Shown here piece after piece: positions 1-8,617 of a DNA stretch of 53,170 nt. The DNA lies in NCBI GenBank assembly GCA_031254105.1, contig JAIRVB010000030.1, forward strand, positions 1-53,170, read 5' to 3'. Under the pieces are notes generated by a model, which was given only the letters and a program-made list of their open reading frames with translations, did not search any database and was not told the DNA's origin. Made by a program: the position numbers and the translations under genes. The stretch comes from Chitinispirillales bacterium (GTDB lineage Bacteria; Fibrobacterota; Chitinivibrionia; Chitinivibrionales; Chitinispirillaceae). Position 1 is the first letter of the stretch. Each line of letters opens with the position of its first letter.

Positions 1-343
1 TCGCTGTTATGTATGGGCAGCATCCCCCGCGTCTACCGTCACTACCGTGAAGGCGGGGTTATCGCGGGCCTTTGTTAGTTTAGTATGTAAAGGGCGGACA
101 ACTGAGCCGCCCGTTTTCCCGCGCATACTAGTATTCTGTAAATCTGATTTGACATAATATAAACTTCGTATTGTTGAACAATATCCATACAAATTGCATG
201 ACTATATTATGTTAAATGATATTTACGTAACATTAGCCATGCCTCTTTGATCCATCCATCTCGCGAAAGCCGGCACTGTTTTTGCGACTCCATCAGCAGT
301 TCACTGACTACTAACCACCAGCCGACTATAAATAAGGGGTTCA
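1..343. other. Non-coding left edge with GC hairpins
   Basis: I see no convincing gene here. A short minus-strand reading frame covers a GC-rich imperfect palindrome (CCCCGC near 27, GCGGGG near 53) and reads like repeat-derived translation. A hairpin with GGGCGG/CCGCCC arms around 91-111 is followed by GTTTT and could be a weak plus-strand terminator for a gene to the left of the window. The last part is the leader of the gene starting at 344, with an AAGGGG ribosome binding site. Confidence 0.4.
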
Positions 344-622
344 ATGAAAAAGCGGAATCACTATATCGTTGGAATTCATATTGATGACCGGGTGAGCCAT
401 GTGCCTCAGGTGCAGGAGATTCTCACAAAATTTGGCTGCTTTATAAAGACCCGTATTGGGTTACATGATATAGGGTTGCATGATGTGGGCGAGAGCTCCT
501 GTTCGTCAAACGGCATTATAATTGTGGAGCTTTTGGGTGACAGCGGAAGGTTTGAGGAGTTTACATCCGCGCTTTCAGGCGTGGATGGCGTGGATGTACA
601 GTATATGGTGTTTGAGCATTGA
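344..622 (+). CDS. TM1266-like iron-only hydrogenase system putative regulator
   Basis: This 92-residue protein matches in length and pattern the small ACT/NikR-C-like TM1266 family, often annotated as putative regulators of iron-only hydrogenase maturation. The family-like features are the start HYIVGIHIDDR, the central RIGLHD segment, the CSSNGIIIVELLGD strand and the C-terminal VQYMVFEH. The ATG is preceded by AAGGGG at a suitable distance. A small in-frame duplication (IGLHD-IGLHDVG) is visible in the middle. No hydrogenase gene lies in the window, so the link to hydrogenase is family knowledge only and the ligand is unknown. Confidence 0.7.
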   Translation: MKKRNHYIVGIHIDDRVSHVPQVQEILTKFGCFIKTRIGLHDIGLHDVGESSCSSNGIIIVELLGDSGRFEEFTSALSGVDGVDVQYMVFEH

Positions 623-723
623 AGCTGGAATTCATGATATTCATGCGGGAATATTATGGAATTAGAGAATTCGTAAATATATGGGGTGGAGGGCGTTGCG
701 CGCAGCGCCCGTACGTATTTGGA

Positions 724-1152
724 TTAGATGTTTTTGCTTCTTGAATATTGTCGTTTCTTAGAGCTGCGCTTTCGCGTTTTTTTTCTCTTCCTGCGTTTGG
801 GAGATGTAAGATAGATAATTACGCAGGTTATAAGAGAGATTGCGAATACTGGTATCACAACAAATATTCCAAGCATTAAAGAGGCGACAGCGAGTTCAAA
901 CTGCTTTATGGGGTCACTGTTTTCTGAGAGGCTCCGAAACAGCGCGGGGAGCAGGCAGAGCGCGTTTGCAAGCGGAATAACGAAGTAATTAAGCGTGAAT
1001 TTTTTACATATAAATATCAGGCACAGGCTTAAAGCCAGTATGGTCAAGCCAACAACAAAGCTCTGCTGATAATCACTGATTGAAAATACAAGCGCTGAGT
1101 ATGTAATTGTTATGATAAGTATAATCAGCAGGTAAGTTACGAGTTTCCCCAT
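724..1152 (-). CDS. Small integral membrane protein, unknown function
   Basis: I do not recognise a family. The 142-residue product has about four hydrophobic helices: residues 5-27, 33-50, 55-72 and 85-115. It ends in a strongly basic tail rich in Lys, Arg and Ser (PKRRKRKKTRKRSSKKR). By the positive-inside rule the tail is predicted to be cytoplasmic and might bind nucleic acid or acidic lipid, but that is inference. The ATG has a GAGG ribosome binding site upstream. It is divergent from the M50 protease gene and shares its 170-bp upstream region. It could be a small transport or stress membrane protein. Confidence 0.6.
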   Translation of the reverse strand: MGKLVTYLLIILIITITYSALVFSISDYQQSFVVGLTILALSLCLIFICKKFTLNYFVIPLANALCLLPALFRSLSENSDPIKQFELAVASLMLGIFVVIPVFAISLITCVIIYLTSPKRRKRKKTRKRSSKKRQYSRSKNI

Positions 1153-1323
1153 TATTTCCTCGTTGGCGGTGACGCGTTTTTCTTCAAAAAGATGTGAATA
1201 TTTATACCTCTATTTTAGCGTCATTCATAAAAAATGTCAATAAGCAGACTCCTTATGGTCTATTATTTGCGCCATTTCAATTGAAACAGGTAAATCTGTC
1301 GCGTCGAAACGGAGGGCTTGAGC

Positions 1324-2451
1324 ATGTTCGGCAGAAAGATACGGTTATTTTCGATTTTCGGCTTTCAGGTTAGTATTGATATGAGCTGGATTATTATCGC
1401 GGTTCTTATAACCTGGTCGCTTGCTCAGGGGGTGTTTCCGCTTTTTTATAAAGATCTGACACCCGCCGCTTATTGGATAATGGGAGCGGTGGGAGCAGTT
1501 GGACTTTTTGCCTCAATAGTATTTCATGAGCTCTGCCATTCACTTGCAGCGCGCCGCTTTGGCCTTCCCATGAGAGGGATAACGCTCTTCATTTTTGGCG
1601 GCGTTGCGGAGATGGAGGATGAACCCCCTTCCGCCAGGGCGGAGTTTTTCATAGCTGTAGCCGGTCCTGTCTCATCCGTATTTTTGGGATTCTTTTTCTG
1701 GGGAGTTCTTCTGCTGGGGTCTTCATTTGCCTGGCCAGTACCTGTTCTTATCATATTCAGTTATTTACGCATAATAAACCTTGTTTTAGCCGTGTTTAAT
1801 ATGCTGCCTGCATATCCCCTTGACGGCGGGCGGGTGTTCCGCTCTATACTGTGGGGCATAAAGGGGAATATAGTGTGGGCGACAAAAGTGGCTTCCGCGG
1901 TAGGAACCGGTTTCGGTTTGGCGCTGGTAGCCGCAGGTATTTTTTCTGTTTTTACAGGAAATATAGTTACAGGAATCTGGTGGGCGCTTATAGGGCTTTT
2001 CGTAAGAGGCGCTTCCCGCATGTCTTACGAGAACGTTCTTGTGAGAGGCGCTCTTCAAAATGAACCGGTAAAGCGGTTTGTGGATTCTGACCCGGTAACA
2101 GTTCCCGCTTATACTACAGTCGATCATATGATTGAAAATTATGTTTACAAATACGATTTTAATATATACCCTGTAGTTGGCAACTGCAATTTAAAATGTG
2201 TCAATGTAGATGATGTAAAGAGAGTTCCGCGTCCGGAGTGGCCGTCTCATAAGGTTGATGAATACGCCAAACCGTGTTCTTCGGATAACAGTGTGCTTGA
2301 TTCCGAAAACGCAATGAAAGCTCTTGCCGTAATGAACCGGACCGGAAACAGCCGCATTATGGTAGTCACCCAGGGCGGGGAGCTTGTCGGAACTGTGAGT
2401 CAGAATGATTTGGTGAGGTTTTTAATGGTTAATAAGGTAACGCGTAAATAA
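1324..2451 (+). CDS. Site-2-protease-type M50 metalloprotease with CBS domains
   Basis: This is a polytopic intramembrane zinc protease of family M50. The zinc site is visible as HELCH at about residues 68-72, within FHELCHSLAARRFG, and the third ligand lies in NMLPAYPLDGGR (Asp near 167). Both are set in hydrophobic helices. The last 130 residues form a CBS-like pair, probably sensing a nucleotide, which is the common S2P-CBS layout of bacteria and archaea. I take the ATG at 1324 rather than the TTG at 1318 because GGAGGG at 1311-1316 gives proper spacing only for the ATG. The substrate is unknown; family members cleave membrane-bound anti-sigma factors or signal peptides. No anti-sigma gene is next to it. 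Confidence 0.9.
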   Translation: MFGRKIRLFSIFGFQVSIDMSWIIIAVLITWSLAQGVFPLFYKDLTPAAYWIMGAVGAVGLFASIVFHELCHSLAARRFGLPMRGITLFIFGGVAEMEDEPPSARAEFFIAVAGPVSSVFLGFFFWGVLLLGSSFAWPVPVLIIFSYLRIINLVLAVFNMLPAYPLDGGRVFRSILWGIKGNIVWATKVASAVGTGFGLALVAAGIFSVFTGNIVTGIWWALIGLFVRGASRMSYENVLVRGALQNEPVKRFVDSDPVTVPAYTTVDHMIENYVYKYDFNIYPVVGNCNLKCVNVDDVKRVPRPEWPSHKVDEYAKPCSSDNSVLDSENAMKALAVMNRTGNSRIMVVTQGGELVGTVSQNDLVRFLMVNKVTRK

Positions 2452-2522
2452 TAGCGGCAAAGTACTCGTATATTTTATATATTATTGTTGATAAGTCTGT
2501 ATCGCTTTAAAAGGGGGATAAT

Positions 2523-2807
2523 ATGGCTGCGCGTCATATGCTTGCCTGTGAGATTACTAACAAAGAAGCTTTGAACAGTGTCATGCATGACAAAGAGCGT
2601 GTTTTGGTACGCAGCGGCAAGAAAACTATCGGGGCTTTTGTTACAGCGGAAGAACTTGAAATACTGGAAGAAATTGAACGCCGTGAAGATGAGATCGACC
2701 GTAAAAAAGTATTGAAAGCGCGTGAAGACCTTAAGACCGGAAAACAGAAGCTTATTCCGTGGGAAGAAGTGAAAAAAAACTTGGAATTGAGTGATATATT
2801 AAACTAA
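2523..2807 (+). CDS. Phd/YefM-like antitoxin
   Basis: This 94-residue protein has the look of a type II antitoxin. An N-terminal DNA-binding half (about 1-55, containing ITNKEALNSV and VLVRSGKKTIGAFVTAEELEILEEIE) is followed by a charged, probably disordered helix that would wrap the toxin. The ATG has a strong AAAGGGGG ribosome binding site. The toxin-like frame begins 17 bp downstream, as expected for an antitoxin-first operon. The antitoxin is intact while the toxin is frameshifted, so it may now be an orphan or serve to neutralise related toxins elsewhere. The exact subfamily is uncertain. Confidence 0.7.
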   Translation: MAARHMLACEITNKEALNSVMHDKERVLVRSGKKTIGAFVTAEELEILEEIERREDEIDRKKVLKAREDLKTGKQKLIPWEEVKKNLELSDILN

Positions 2808-2823
2808 AAAGGTTATTGGAGTT

Positions 2824-3100
2824 ATGGTGGGATACGAGTCTGAGGCTGTATACAAGCTTCATGTTATGACCGCGGCAGAAAAATCACTCGAAAAACTCCC
2901 CAAAGAACCGCGATTAAAAATTGCCAAAAAATTGAAGCGTTAAAATACAACCCGCGTCCTTATGGTATGTAAAACTAGAAGGTATAGATAAGACATATCG
3001 CATAAGAACAGGCGATTACCGTGTTGTGTATGAGATACATGACAATGTGCTGACTATTATAGTAATTGACATTGATCACCGAAAAGATATCTATCGCTGA
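2824..3100 (+). pseudogene. RelE/ParE-family toxin, broken by two frameshifts
   Basis: Read across three frames this gives a typical RelE-like toxin. Frame 1 begins at the ATG at 2824 and contains AAEKSLEKLPKEPRLKIAKK. Frame 2 continues KIEALKYNPRPYG, and frame 3 continues VKLEGIDKTYRIRTGDYRVVYEIHDN, ending HRKDIYR at the TGA at 3098-3100. The first lesion fits loss of one A in the A-run near 2925-2931. The second lies near 2967. The family core (RTGDYRVVYEI) is well preserved, so the damage looks recent. Without frameshifting only a 39-residue peptide is made. Sequencing error in the A-run could explain the first lesion only. Confidence 0.8.
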
Positions 3101-3121
3101 AAAACGTTAGTTTACGTTAAA

Positions 3122-3559
3122 TCAATTTCCCCTGTGATACTTCCTGTTATGCTTAATAGAAATCGCCCGGTAAATCTGCTCAAGCAAAAACATCCGCGCC
3201 ATCTCATGTGTAAAAGTCATTTTGGAAAGTGACAACAATACGCGGCTCTGCGACTTAACGGAAGGGCTTACCCCATCAGGTCCGCCGATCACAAAAAGTA
3301 TACGCGCTCCTAAATTTTCTAAAAGTGTAGAAAAATCTTTGGAACTGTATTGAGTTCCCTCTTCGGTGAGTGTTACAAGCGTCCCGCCGTTTCTGGCCGC
3401 GAGGTCAAGAAATTTCGCGCCCTCAGATTCCACTCCGCAGTCTTTTATCTCCACTATCTCAATACGGCAGTCATGGGAGATTCTCTCTCCGTAGTCACGA
3501 ATCTTTTCCAAAAGAAATTTGTCTTTGATTTTGCCCGCTGCCGCAATTTTAATGTTCAT
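3122..3559 (-). CDS. rlmH: 23S rRNA (pseudouridine1915-N3)-methyltransferase RlmH
   Basis: RlmH is a SPOUT-class SAM-dependent methyltransferase that modifies pseudouridine 1915 in helix 69 of 23S rRNA in assembled 70S ribosomes. The product begins MNIKIAAAGKIKDKFL, the usual family start. It carries the SPOUT knot motifs VIGGPDGVS and LSLSKMTFTHEMARMFLLEQIYRA and ends in the HNRKYHRGN tail that binds the rRNA site. The open frame extends 56 codons upstream, but the 145-residue form from the ATG at 3557-3559 matches the family length. It stands alone, convergent with the broken toxin gene. Confidence 0.93.
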   Translation of the reverse strand: MNIKIAAAGKIKDKFLLEKIRDYGERISHDCRIEIVEIKDCGVESEGAKFLDLAARNGGTLVTLTEEGTQYSSKDFSTLLENLGARILFVIGGPDGVSPSVKSQSRVLLSLSKMTFTHEMARMFLLEQIYRAISIKHNRKYHRGN

Positions 3560-3711
3560 CAGATTAAAATAATAGGATGCGATTTCCTGTGTTCTGATTT
3601 TTGAAAAAAGATGGCACAGGTATTGCGATATTTCCCCCTTCCGATAAAATTGGCGGTTTGTAGGACAGAACAAATACGCGGGTTCGCCGATACATGAATA
3701 CCGTGTTGAGT

Positions 3712-3728
3712 AATGAGAAGTTCTCATT
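3712..3728. promoter_or_regulatory. Palindromic operator-like site
   Basis: A 17-bp perfect palindrome, AATGAGAA-G-TTCTCATT, lies about 110 bp upstream of the glycosyltransferase start at 3837. Its symmetry fits a dimeric repressor site. No regulator is identified, so its role is a guess. Confidence 0.35.
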
Positions 3729-3836
3729 TTTGCGAAAATCGATTCCCGTTTCTGAAAAAATATAAAAACCGCTGTTTCAATTACTATATTGTTAATAATT
3801 ACTCACTTAAATATTTCACCAAAAGGAGAAGTCTGT

Positions 3837-4994
3837 ATGCGTATCGCGATGTTGGCATGGGAGTCTTTGCATTCTGTAGCTTTGGGCGGTGTGGCGGTTC
3901 ATGTTACTGAGCTGTCCGCGGCTTTGGAGAGAAAGGGGCATGAGGTTCATGTATTCACCAGAATGAGGTGGCATGACGACTGGCAATACAGTAACATCCA
4001 CGGAGTGCATTATCACCGTGTGCCGTATTCGGGTGATGGGGATATGATAAATGATATAAATAACATGTGCCGCTCCTTTGTGGATTGCGTGTTTGGCGTT
4101 GAGGATTATATGGGAGGATATTTTGACATAGTCCACGCTCACGACTGGATGACCTCTAACGCGATGGTGTGGATAAAGCAGGGCCGGGGCAGAAAAGGCG
4201 TTTTAACAATGCACTCAACCGAATACGGCAGGTGCGGCAACAATTTTTATGAGGGCAAAAGCTCCCGCATTATGGATCATGAGCGTCACGGAACTTTTTG
4301 CGCCGATAAGGTGATCACTGTTTCTAATCTGTTAAAAAATGAGATTCAGTGGATTTACAATGTTCCTGACTGGAAGACTCACATGGTTTACAATGGGATC
4401 TCATGCGGCGACTTTAACGGCTGGGTTGATCCCGGTGAGATTAAGGGACGCTACGGCATCGGCCCCCTTGATCCTACAGTACTGTTTGTCGGCAGAATGA
4501 CTACTCAGAAAGGCCCCGATCTCCTTGTGCGCGCTATTCCTTATATTCTGCATCACCACCATAACGCGAAGTTCATCATGTCCGGTGATGGCGATATGCG
4601 CGGGCATGTAGAACACCTTGCTCACAGCCTGGGGGTTGCTCACGCTTGCAGATTTTACGGTGTCTTTTCCCGCGGAGAGGTTGCGGATCTGTACCGCGCC
4701 TGCGACTGTGTGGCGGTGCCGTCGCGCAATGAGCCGTTTGGACTTGTAGTACTTGAGGCATGGGCTGCGGGAAAACCTGTGGTCGCTACTCACAACGGTA
4801 CTGAGTTTGTCTGGCATGATATAAACGGATTCAAAGTGTATCCGAATCCGGAATCTATCGCGTGGGGGATAGGGTCTCTGTTTGCCAACTTCGATCATGC
4901 GCGCTGGATGGGGGAAAAGGGGCGGGAGGCGGCGGAAAACACATTTTCCTGGGATTTGATTGCGGATCATACTGTGGGTGTTTATAGCTGTTGA
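3837..4994 (+). CDS. GT4-family glycosyltransferase (glycogen-synthase-like)
   Basis: This is a retaining GT-B glycosyltransferase of family GT4. The N-terminal Rossmann half opens MRIAMLAWESLHSVALGGVAVH, with the glycine-rich acceptor-side loop. The C-terminal half has the nucleotide-sugar signature GRMTTQKGPDLLV and the EX7E motif in RNEPFGLVVLEAW (Glu near 299 and 307). I start at the ATG at 3837 because AAAAGGAG lies eight bases upstream and the Rossmann strand begins at once. It is followed by a degenerate paralogue and a GH57 branching enzyme, which suggests synthesis of an alpha-1,4-glucan or maltose-1-phosphate-type product in the cytoplasm. The substrate is inferred from context only. 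A related polysaccharide role is possible. Confidence 0.85.
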   Translation: MRIAMLAWESLHSVALGGVAVHVTELSAALERKGHEVHVFTRMRWHDDWQYSNIHGVHYHRVPYSGDGDMINDINNMCRSFVDCVFGVEDYMGGYFDIVHAHDWMTSNAMVWIKQGRGRKGVLTMHSTEYGRCGNNFYEGKSSRIMDHERHGTFCADKVITVSNLLKNEIQWIYNVPDWKTHMVYNGISCGDFNGWVDPGEIKGRYGIGPLDPTVLFVGRMTTQKGPDLLVRAIPYILHHHHNAKFIMSGDGDMRGHVEHLAHSLGVAHACRFYGVFSRGEVADLYRACDCVAVPSRNEPFGLVVLEAWAAGKPVVATHNGTEFVWHDINGFKVYPNPESIAWGIGSLFANFDHARWMGEKGREAAENTFSWDLIADHTVGVYSC

Positions 4995-5020
4995 TGAAGA
5001 GATAGGGGACAGGTCTGAAT

Positions 5021-5087
5021 GTCCAAAATCAAAATGGCGGTGAAAACAGTTGATAGCGTTTTCCAATAAAGCCATTTGATTTTGGAC
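5021..5087. repeat. Long two-stage hairpin between the glycosyltransferase genes
   Basis: Arms 5021-5038 and 5071-5087 (GTCCAAAATCAAA-TGGC and its complement) pair over 17 bp with one bulge. An inner GAAAAC/GTTTTC stem lies in the loop. It sits in the 127-bp gap after the first glycosyltransferase stop. It lacks a T-run, so it is more like a repetitive palindrome or an mRNA stabiliser than a classical terminator. Confidence 0.6.
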
Positions 5088-5121
5088 TTACTGACTCCCT
5101 GACTAACAAAGGAGAGATCAG

Positions 5122-6873
5122 ATGCCGGTTACGACAGAAAAGCTTGATAAAAATGTTGAGGAATGCCTGCCTGTGCTGGAGGACAGCGGGAGTGTTGACC
5201 CGCACTTATGGCATCAGGATAACGCGGTTTTGCGGGAGTTGTGCTGGAAGATGGGTGAGAGGTTTCCCAGTACCTTTTTACAGGAGGGATTTTCTCTTCT
5301 TGCCGTGTATCCTCATCTTGGATTTCTTCAGTGGCATGTTTCTGAGACAACCGCTCTCAAGGTGAGAGAGGAATATGGTAAAGGTTTTGATCATGAGCCG
5401 CGTTTTGTGCTGCGGGTGTATGATGTAACCGGAATCGAATTTGACGGCTTTAACGCTGTCCGCCAGTATGATATAAATGTATCGTCGCTTTGCGGATGCT
5501 ATTACCTGAATATTGACCGTTTTGAAAGCTGTCTCATGGCTGAAGCGGGGTATGTGTTCGCGGACGGCAGTTTTAAACCGTGCGTGCGTTCAAATGTGAT
5601 GTATTTCGACCGTCCCCGCAAATCCTCCTGTTTTCGCACCACAGGTCTTTATGTCAGTCAGGCGTTTACAAGAGTGTTTGCGGTAGAGAATGTGACGTGC
5701 TCGTCGGTTTTTGACGAAATGAACAGCATCCTGGAGAAAGCGGGTGATCCGCTGCTCAGCGCCGCGATTTTTCTTAATGAGAGCGCGGTTTCAGACGCTA
5801 ATTATAAAGAGCGTCCGGTAACCCGCTTTCTTTTCAGCGTCATAGAGAAGTGCAGGGCAATGGGAGCGAAGCCCCATATATTTACGCCTGACGAAAGTCT
5901 TATATCAAGCGTTGCCTCACTTCCTCTTGTTAAAAGGGTAGAGCTGCTTTCTAAGGATATCGCCGCCCATTTTGAAACCTCTCACACTCCCGCTTCATTT
6001 GGCTGTGTTCAGTGTCATGACTGGTACAGCGCTCCTGTAGCTATGGATATCAGCAAAAAGAACAATTTACCTCTTATTGCGGTTATCCATTCTCTTGAGG
6101 CGGAACGCAGCGGCGGGCAGCCAAACGCGATATCAAAAAAAATAGAGCGTCAGGAATTTAACCTTATCAAAGAAGCTCACAGTGTGCTTGTGTCAAGCGA
6201 ATCGATACGTGAAATTGTCATACGGGATTACGGTAAATCTTCCGATTCTGTTTTTATCGTACCCGATACTCTTACTGCCGCTCCCGATGAAGGCAGGTCT
6301 TCCGATTATGTCAGATGCAGGTACGGGCTTTCGGATAAAGATCCGGTGGTGCTGTTTTCCGGAGAGATCTCATGGGACAGCGGCGCGGATCTTTTGGTAG
6401 ACGCGGCAGCGCAAGTGTCAAGAGAATATCCGCAGGCTCAGTACGTGTTTGCGGGTGACGGGCCGATGCGCCATGATCTTGAGCATAAGGCGTGGTGCTG
6501 CGCGATAGCGGACCGCTGCCGTTTTCCCGGAGATGTACCTGTCGAAATTTTTGAACAGCTTTTAAGCGCCTGCGATTTTGTCGTGATACCTGCCCGCGCT
6601 CCCGCGCATGGCGGGCTTTCGGCAGCCGCGCTTCGCGCCGGAAAGCCTGTCGTCGCTACTCATCAGGCAAGACTGCACGATATACGCCATGATGTTAACG
6701 GGCTTTTGATTTATGATAATCATGGATCTGTGGTGTGGGGTGTAAGACAGATGCTTTCAAACCCCTTAAGGATTCTGCGCTCATCGGTGAGTGACGGAAG
6801 CACGCTTTTGCGCACTACCGAATGTATCGCGGCAATGTACATATCGCGCTGGGCCAGCGCGGCGCTAAACTGA
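5122..6873 (+). CDS. DUF4912 domain fused to a degenerate GT4 glycosyltransferase
   Basis: The 583-residue protein has two parts. Residues about 30-180 resemble DUF4912 (LRVYDVTGIEFDGFNAVRQYD, then CGCYYLNIDRFE and a FADGSFKPCVRSN strand). Residues about 200-575 resemble the neighbouring GT4 enzyme. The key GT4 residues are gone: GRMTTQKG of the neighbour reads GEISWDSG here, and the EX7E region NEPFGLVVLEA reads APAHGGLSAAA. The fold core (CDFVVIPARA, AGKPVVAT) is kept. I infer a pseudo-glycosyltransferase, perhaps a scaffold or regulatory partner for the upstream enzyme. The start has a clear AAAGGAGAG ribosome binding site. An unrecognised catalytic chemistry cannot be excluded. Confidence 0.8.
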   Translation: MPVTTEKLDKNVEECLPVLEDSGSVDPHLWHQDNAVLRELCWKMGERFPSTFLQEGFSLLAVYPHLGFLQWHVSETTALKVREEYGKGFDHEPRFVLRVYDVTGIEFDGFNAVRQYDINVSSLCGCYYLNIDRFESCLMAEAGYVFADGSFKPCVRSNVMYFDRPRKSSCFRTTGLYVSQAFTRVFAVENVTCSSVFDEMNSILEKAGDPLLSAAIFLNESAVSDANYKERPVTRFLFSVIEKCRAMGAKPHIFTPDESLISSVASLPLVKRVELLSKDIAAHFETSHTPASFGCVQCHDWYSAPVAMDISKKNNLPLIAVIHSLEAERSGGQPNAISKKIERQEFNLIKEAHSVLVSSESIREIVIRDYGKSSDSVFIVPDTLTAAPDEGRSSDYVRCRYGLSDKDPVVLFSGEISWDSGADLLVDAAAQVSREYPQAQYVFAGDGPMRHDLEHKAWCCAIADRCRFPGDVPVEIFEQLLSACDFVVIPARAPAHGGLSAAALRAGKPVVATHQARLHDIRHDVNGLLIYDNHGSVVWGVRQMLSNPLRILRSSVSDGSTLLRTTECIAAMYISRWASAALN

Positions 6874-6884
6874 TTCAACTTCAA

Positions 6885-6967
6885 AATAATAACGCGGAAC
6901 GCGGAAATAAAAACATCGACTCTCGATAATTTCTGCGTTCCGCGTTTTTATTTCCGCATTAATAATA
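6885..6967. repeat. Intergenic palindromic element (copy 1) with two exclusive hairpins
   Basis: AACGCGGAACGC (6891-6902) is the perfect complement of 6934-6945. GCGGAAATAAAAAC (6901-6914) is the perfect complement of 6943-6956. The two stems overlap and cannot both form. The core resembles the elements near 25.7, 26.7, 36.2, 40.3 and 43.3 kb, so it is one of a dispersed family. It fills the gap between the pseudo-glycosyltransferase and the GH57 gene. Confidence 0.7.
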
Positions 6968-7012
6968 CCTTTTCAAGTAGAATGACTATACCTAATAAAG
7001 GGGAGGTAAATA

Positions 7013-8593
7013 ATGGCTAAAGGATATTTGTCTATTGTACTTCACGCGCACCTGCCTTTTGTAAGGCATCCGGAGTACAGCTCATTTCTTGAGGAACGGT
7101 GGTACTTTGAGGCGATGAACGGTACCTATATCCCGCTTGTCGCCATGTTAAAGCGGCTCATTTCGGAAGATGTTCAGTTTGAGCTCACGCTCTCTCTCTC
7201 GCCAACGCTTCTGTGCATGATGGAAGATCCGCTTCTCTCAAAGCGCTACAGTGAACATCTTGAGAAACTTATAGAGCTTGCGAAAAAAGAACAGGAACGC
7301 AATCGTGACAATGGGCACTTGCGCTGGCTTGCGGATTACTATTTAGACAGCTTTACCGCGGCCCGTGATATTTTCAATGAATGCGATGGAAAAATTTGCA
7401 AACATTTTCGTGATCTAGAACTTACCAAAAAAGTTCATCTTATCACCACCAGCGCCACTCACGCGGTTTTGCCGCTTCTTATGTCTGAACCAGCGGCAGT
7501 GCGCGGGCAGATCGAAACCGGTTTGAAAACATTCTCCAATGTATTTGGCTACAGGCCGCGGGGGTTTTGGCTCCCGGAGTGCGCGTTTCATCCCGGGATA
7601 GAGGAGTACATGCGGGAAGCGGGCATCCGTTACTTTTTCCTTGAGTCACACGGCATAGATCACGCCGATGTGCTTCCTCTTTACGGAGTATACGCTCCAT
7701 TGTTTACTCCTTCCGGGGTGGCCGCGTTTTCCCGCGATCAGGCAAGCACGGAAGAGGTATGGTCGGCTCAAAAGGGTTATCCCGGCGATCCTGAGTACAG
7801 GGAGTTTTACCGCGACATCGGGCATGAACTTGATATGGAATATATCAGGCCGTATATATCGGATGGAGTGAGGGTGGATACAGGCATAAAATACTGGAAA
7901 ATAACAGGCCCGCGCAGTCAGAAGGATTTTTATAATCCGCACAGAGCGCGTGAAAGGGCAGCTTTCCACGCGGAATGCTTTTATGATAAACGGGTTTCAC
8001 AAGTAGAGTATCTGGCGCGGACAATGGGTAAGGCTCCTGTAATAGCGGCTACTTTTGACGCGGAGCTTTTTGGTCTCTGGTGGTATGAGGGGCCGCAGTG
8101 GCTCGAGTTTCTCATTCGCCGTATCGCTTCGGATAATTCGAGGCTGGCGCTTGTCAGTCCGGATACGTATCTTGACCAGCATCCAGTGCATCAACGGGGA
8201 GAACCCTGTATGTCAAGCTGGGGCCACAGAGGATATTTTGAGGTGTGGTGCAACGGCAAAAACGACTGGATTCTGCGCCACATTCATGAATGTATAAGAC
8301 GCATGATCTCACTTGCCTCCCGCTTTGGGCCGGAACCCTCTCTTGAAGAACGCCGGGCGCTCAATCAGTGTATGCGTGAGCTTCTTCTGGCGCAGTCTTC
8401 GGATTGGCCCTTCATGATTACAAACGCGACATCAGGGCAGTACGCCTCACGGCGGGTATGCGATCATGTGAGCCGCTTCCATTTTCTGGCCGACGGCCTC
8501 GAAAACGGTTCTCTTGACAGGGAGAGCGTAGGAGCGTTGGAATATTTAGACAGCGCGTTTCCTGACGCGGATTATCGTGTGTTTGTGAAATAA
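7013..8593 (+). CDS. GH57 (DUF1957-type) 1,4-alpha-glucan branching enzyme
   Basis: This 526-residue protein carries the GH57 signatures. HAHLPFVRHPE is at residues 11-21. WLPECAFHPG holds the predicted nucleophile Glu189. ATFDAELFGLWWYEGP holds the predicted acid/base Asp349. The length and the C-terminal DUF1957 helical region fit the short GH57 branching enzymes typified by the Thermococcus enzyme, which move alpha-1,4 chains into alpha-1,6 branches. The start has AAAGGGGAGG upstream. Together with the GT4 gene it makes a small glucan-building cluster, probably cytoplasmic since there is no signal peptide. Alternative GH57 activities such as amylase or 4-alpha-glucanotransferase are less likely given the residues around the catalytic sites. 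Confidence 0.88.
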   Translation: MAKGYLSIVLHAHLPFVRHPEYSSFLEERWYFEAMNGTYIPLVAMLKRLISEDVQFELTLSLSPTLLCMMEDPLLSKRYSEHLEKLIELAKKEQERNRDNGHLRWLADYYLDSFTAARDIFNECDGKICKHFRDLELTKKVHLITTSATHAVLPLLMSEPAAVRGQIETGLKTFSNVFGYRPRGFWLPECAFHPGIEEYMREAGIRYFFLESHGIDHADVLPLYGVYAPLFTPSGVAAFSRDQASTEEVWSAQKGYPGDPEYREFYRDIGHELDMEYIRPYISDGVRVDTGIKYWKITGPRSQKDFYNPHRARERAAFHAECFYDKRVSQVEYLARTMGKAPVIAATFDAELFGLWWYEGPQWLEFLIRRIASDNSRLALVSPDTYLDQHPVHQRGEPCMSSWGHRGYFEVWCNGKNDWILRHIHECIRRMISLASRFGPEPSLEERRALNQCMRELLLAQSSDWPFMITNATSGQYASRRVCDHVSRFHFLADGLENGSLDRESVGALEYLDSAFPDADYRVFVK

Positions 8594-8617
8594 TCGTGTG
8601 TAAAATTAGGAGAAAAA

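Noticed and set aside
7-192. Minus-strand reading frame of 61 codons
   Set aside because: It translates a GC-rich palindromic stretch, has no ribosome binding site and no family likeness.
3713-3910. Small plus-strand gene before the glycosyltransferase
   Set aside because: It overlaps the real start region in another frame and shows no conserved pattern.
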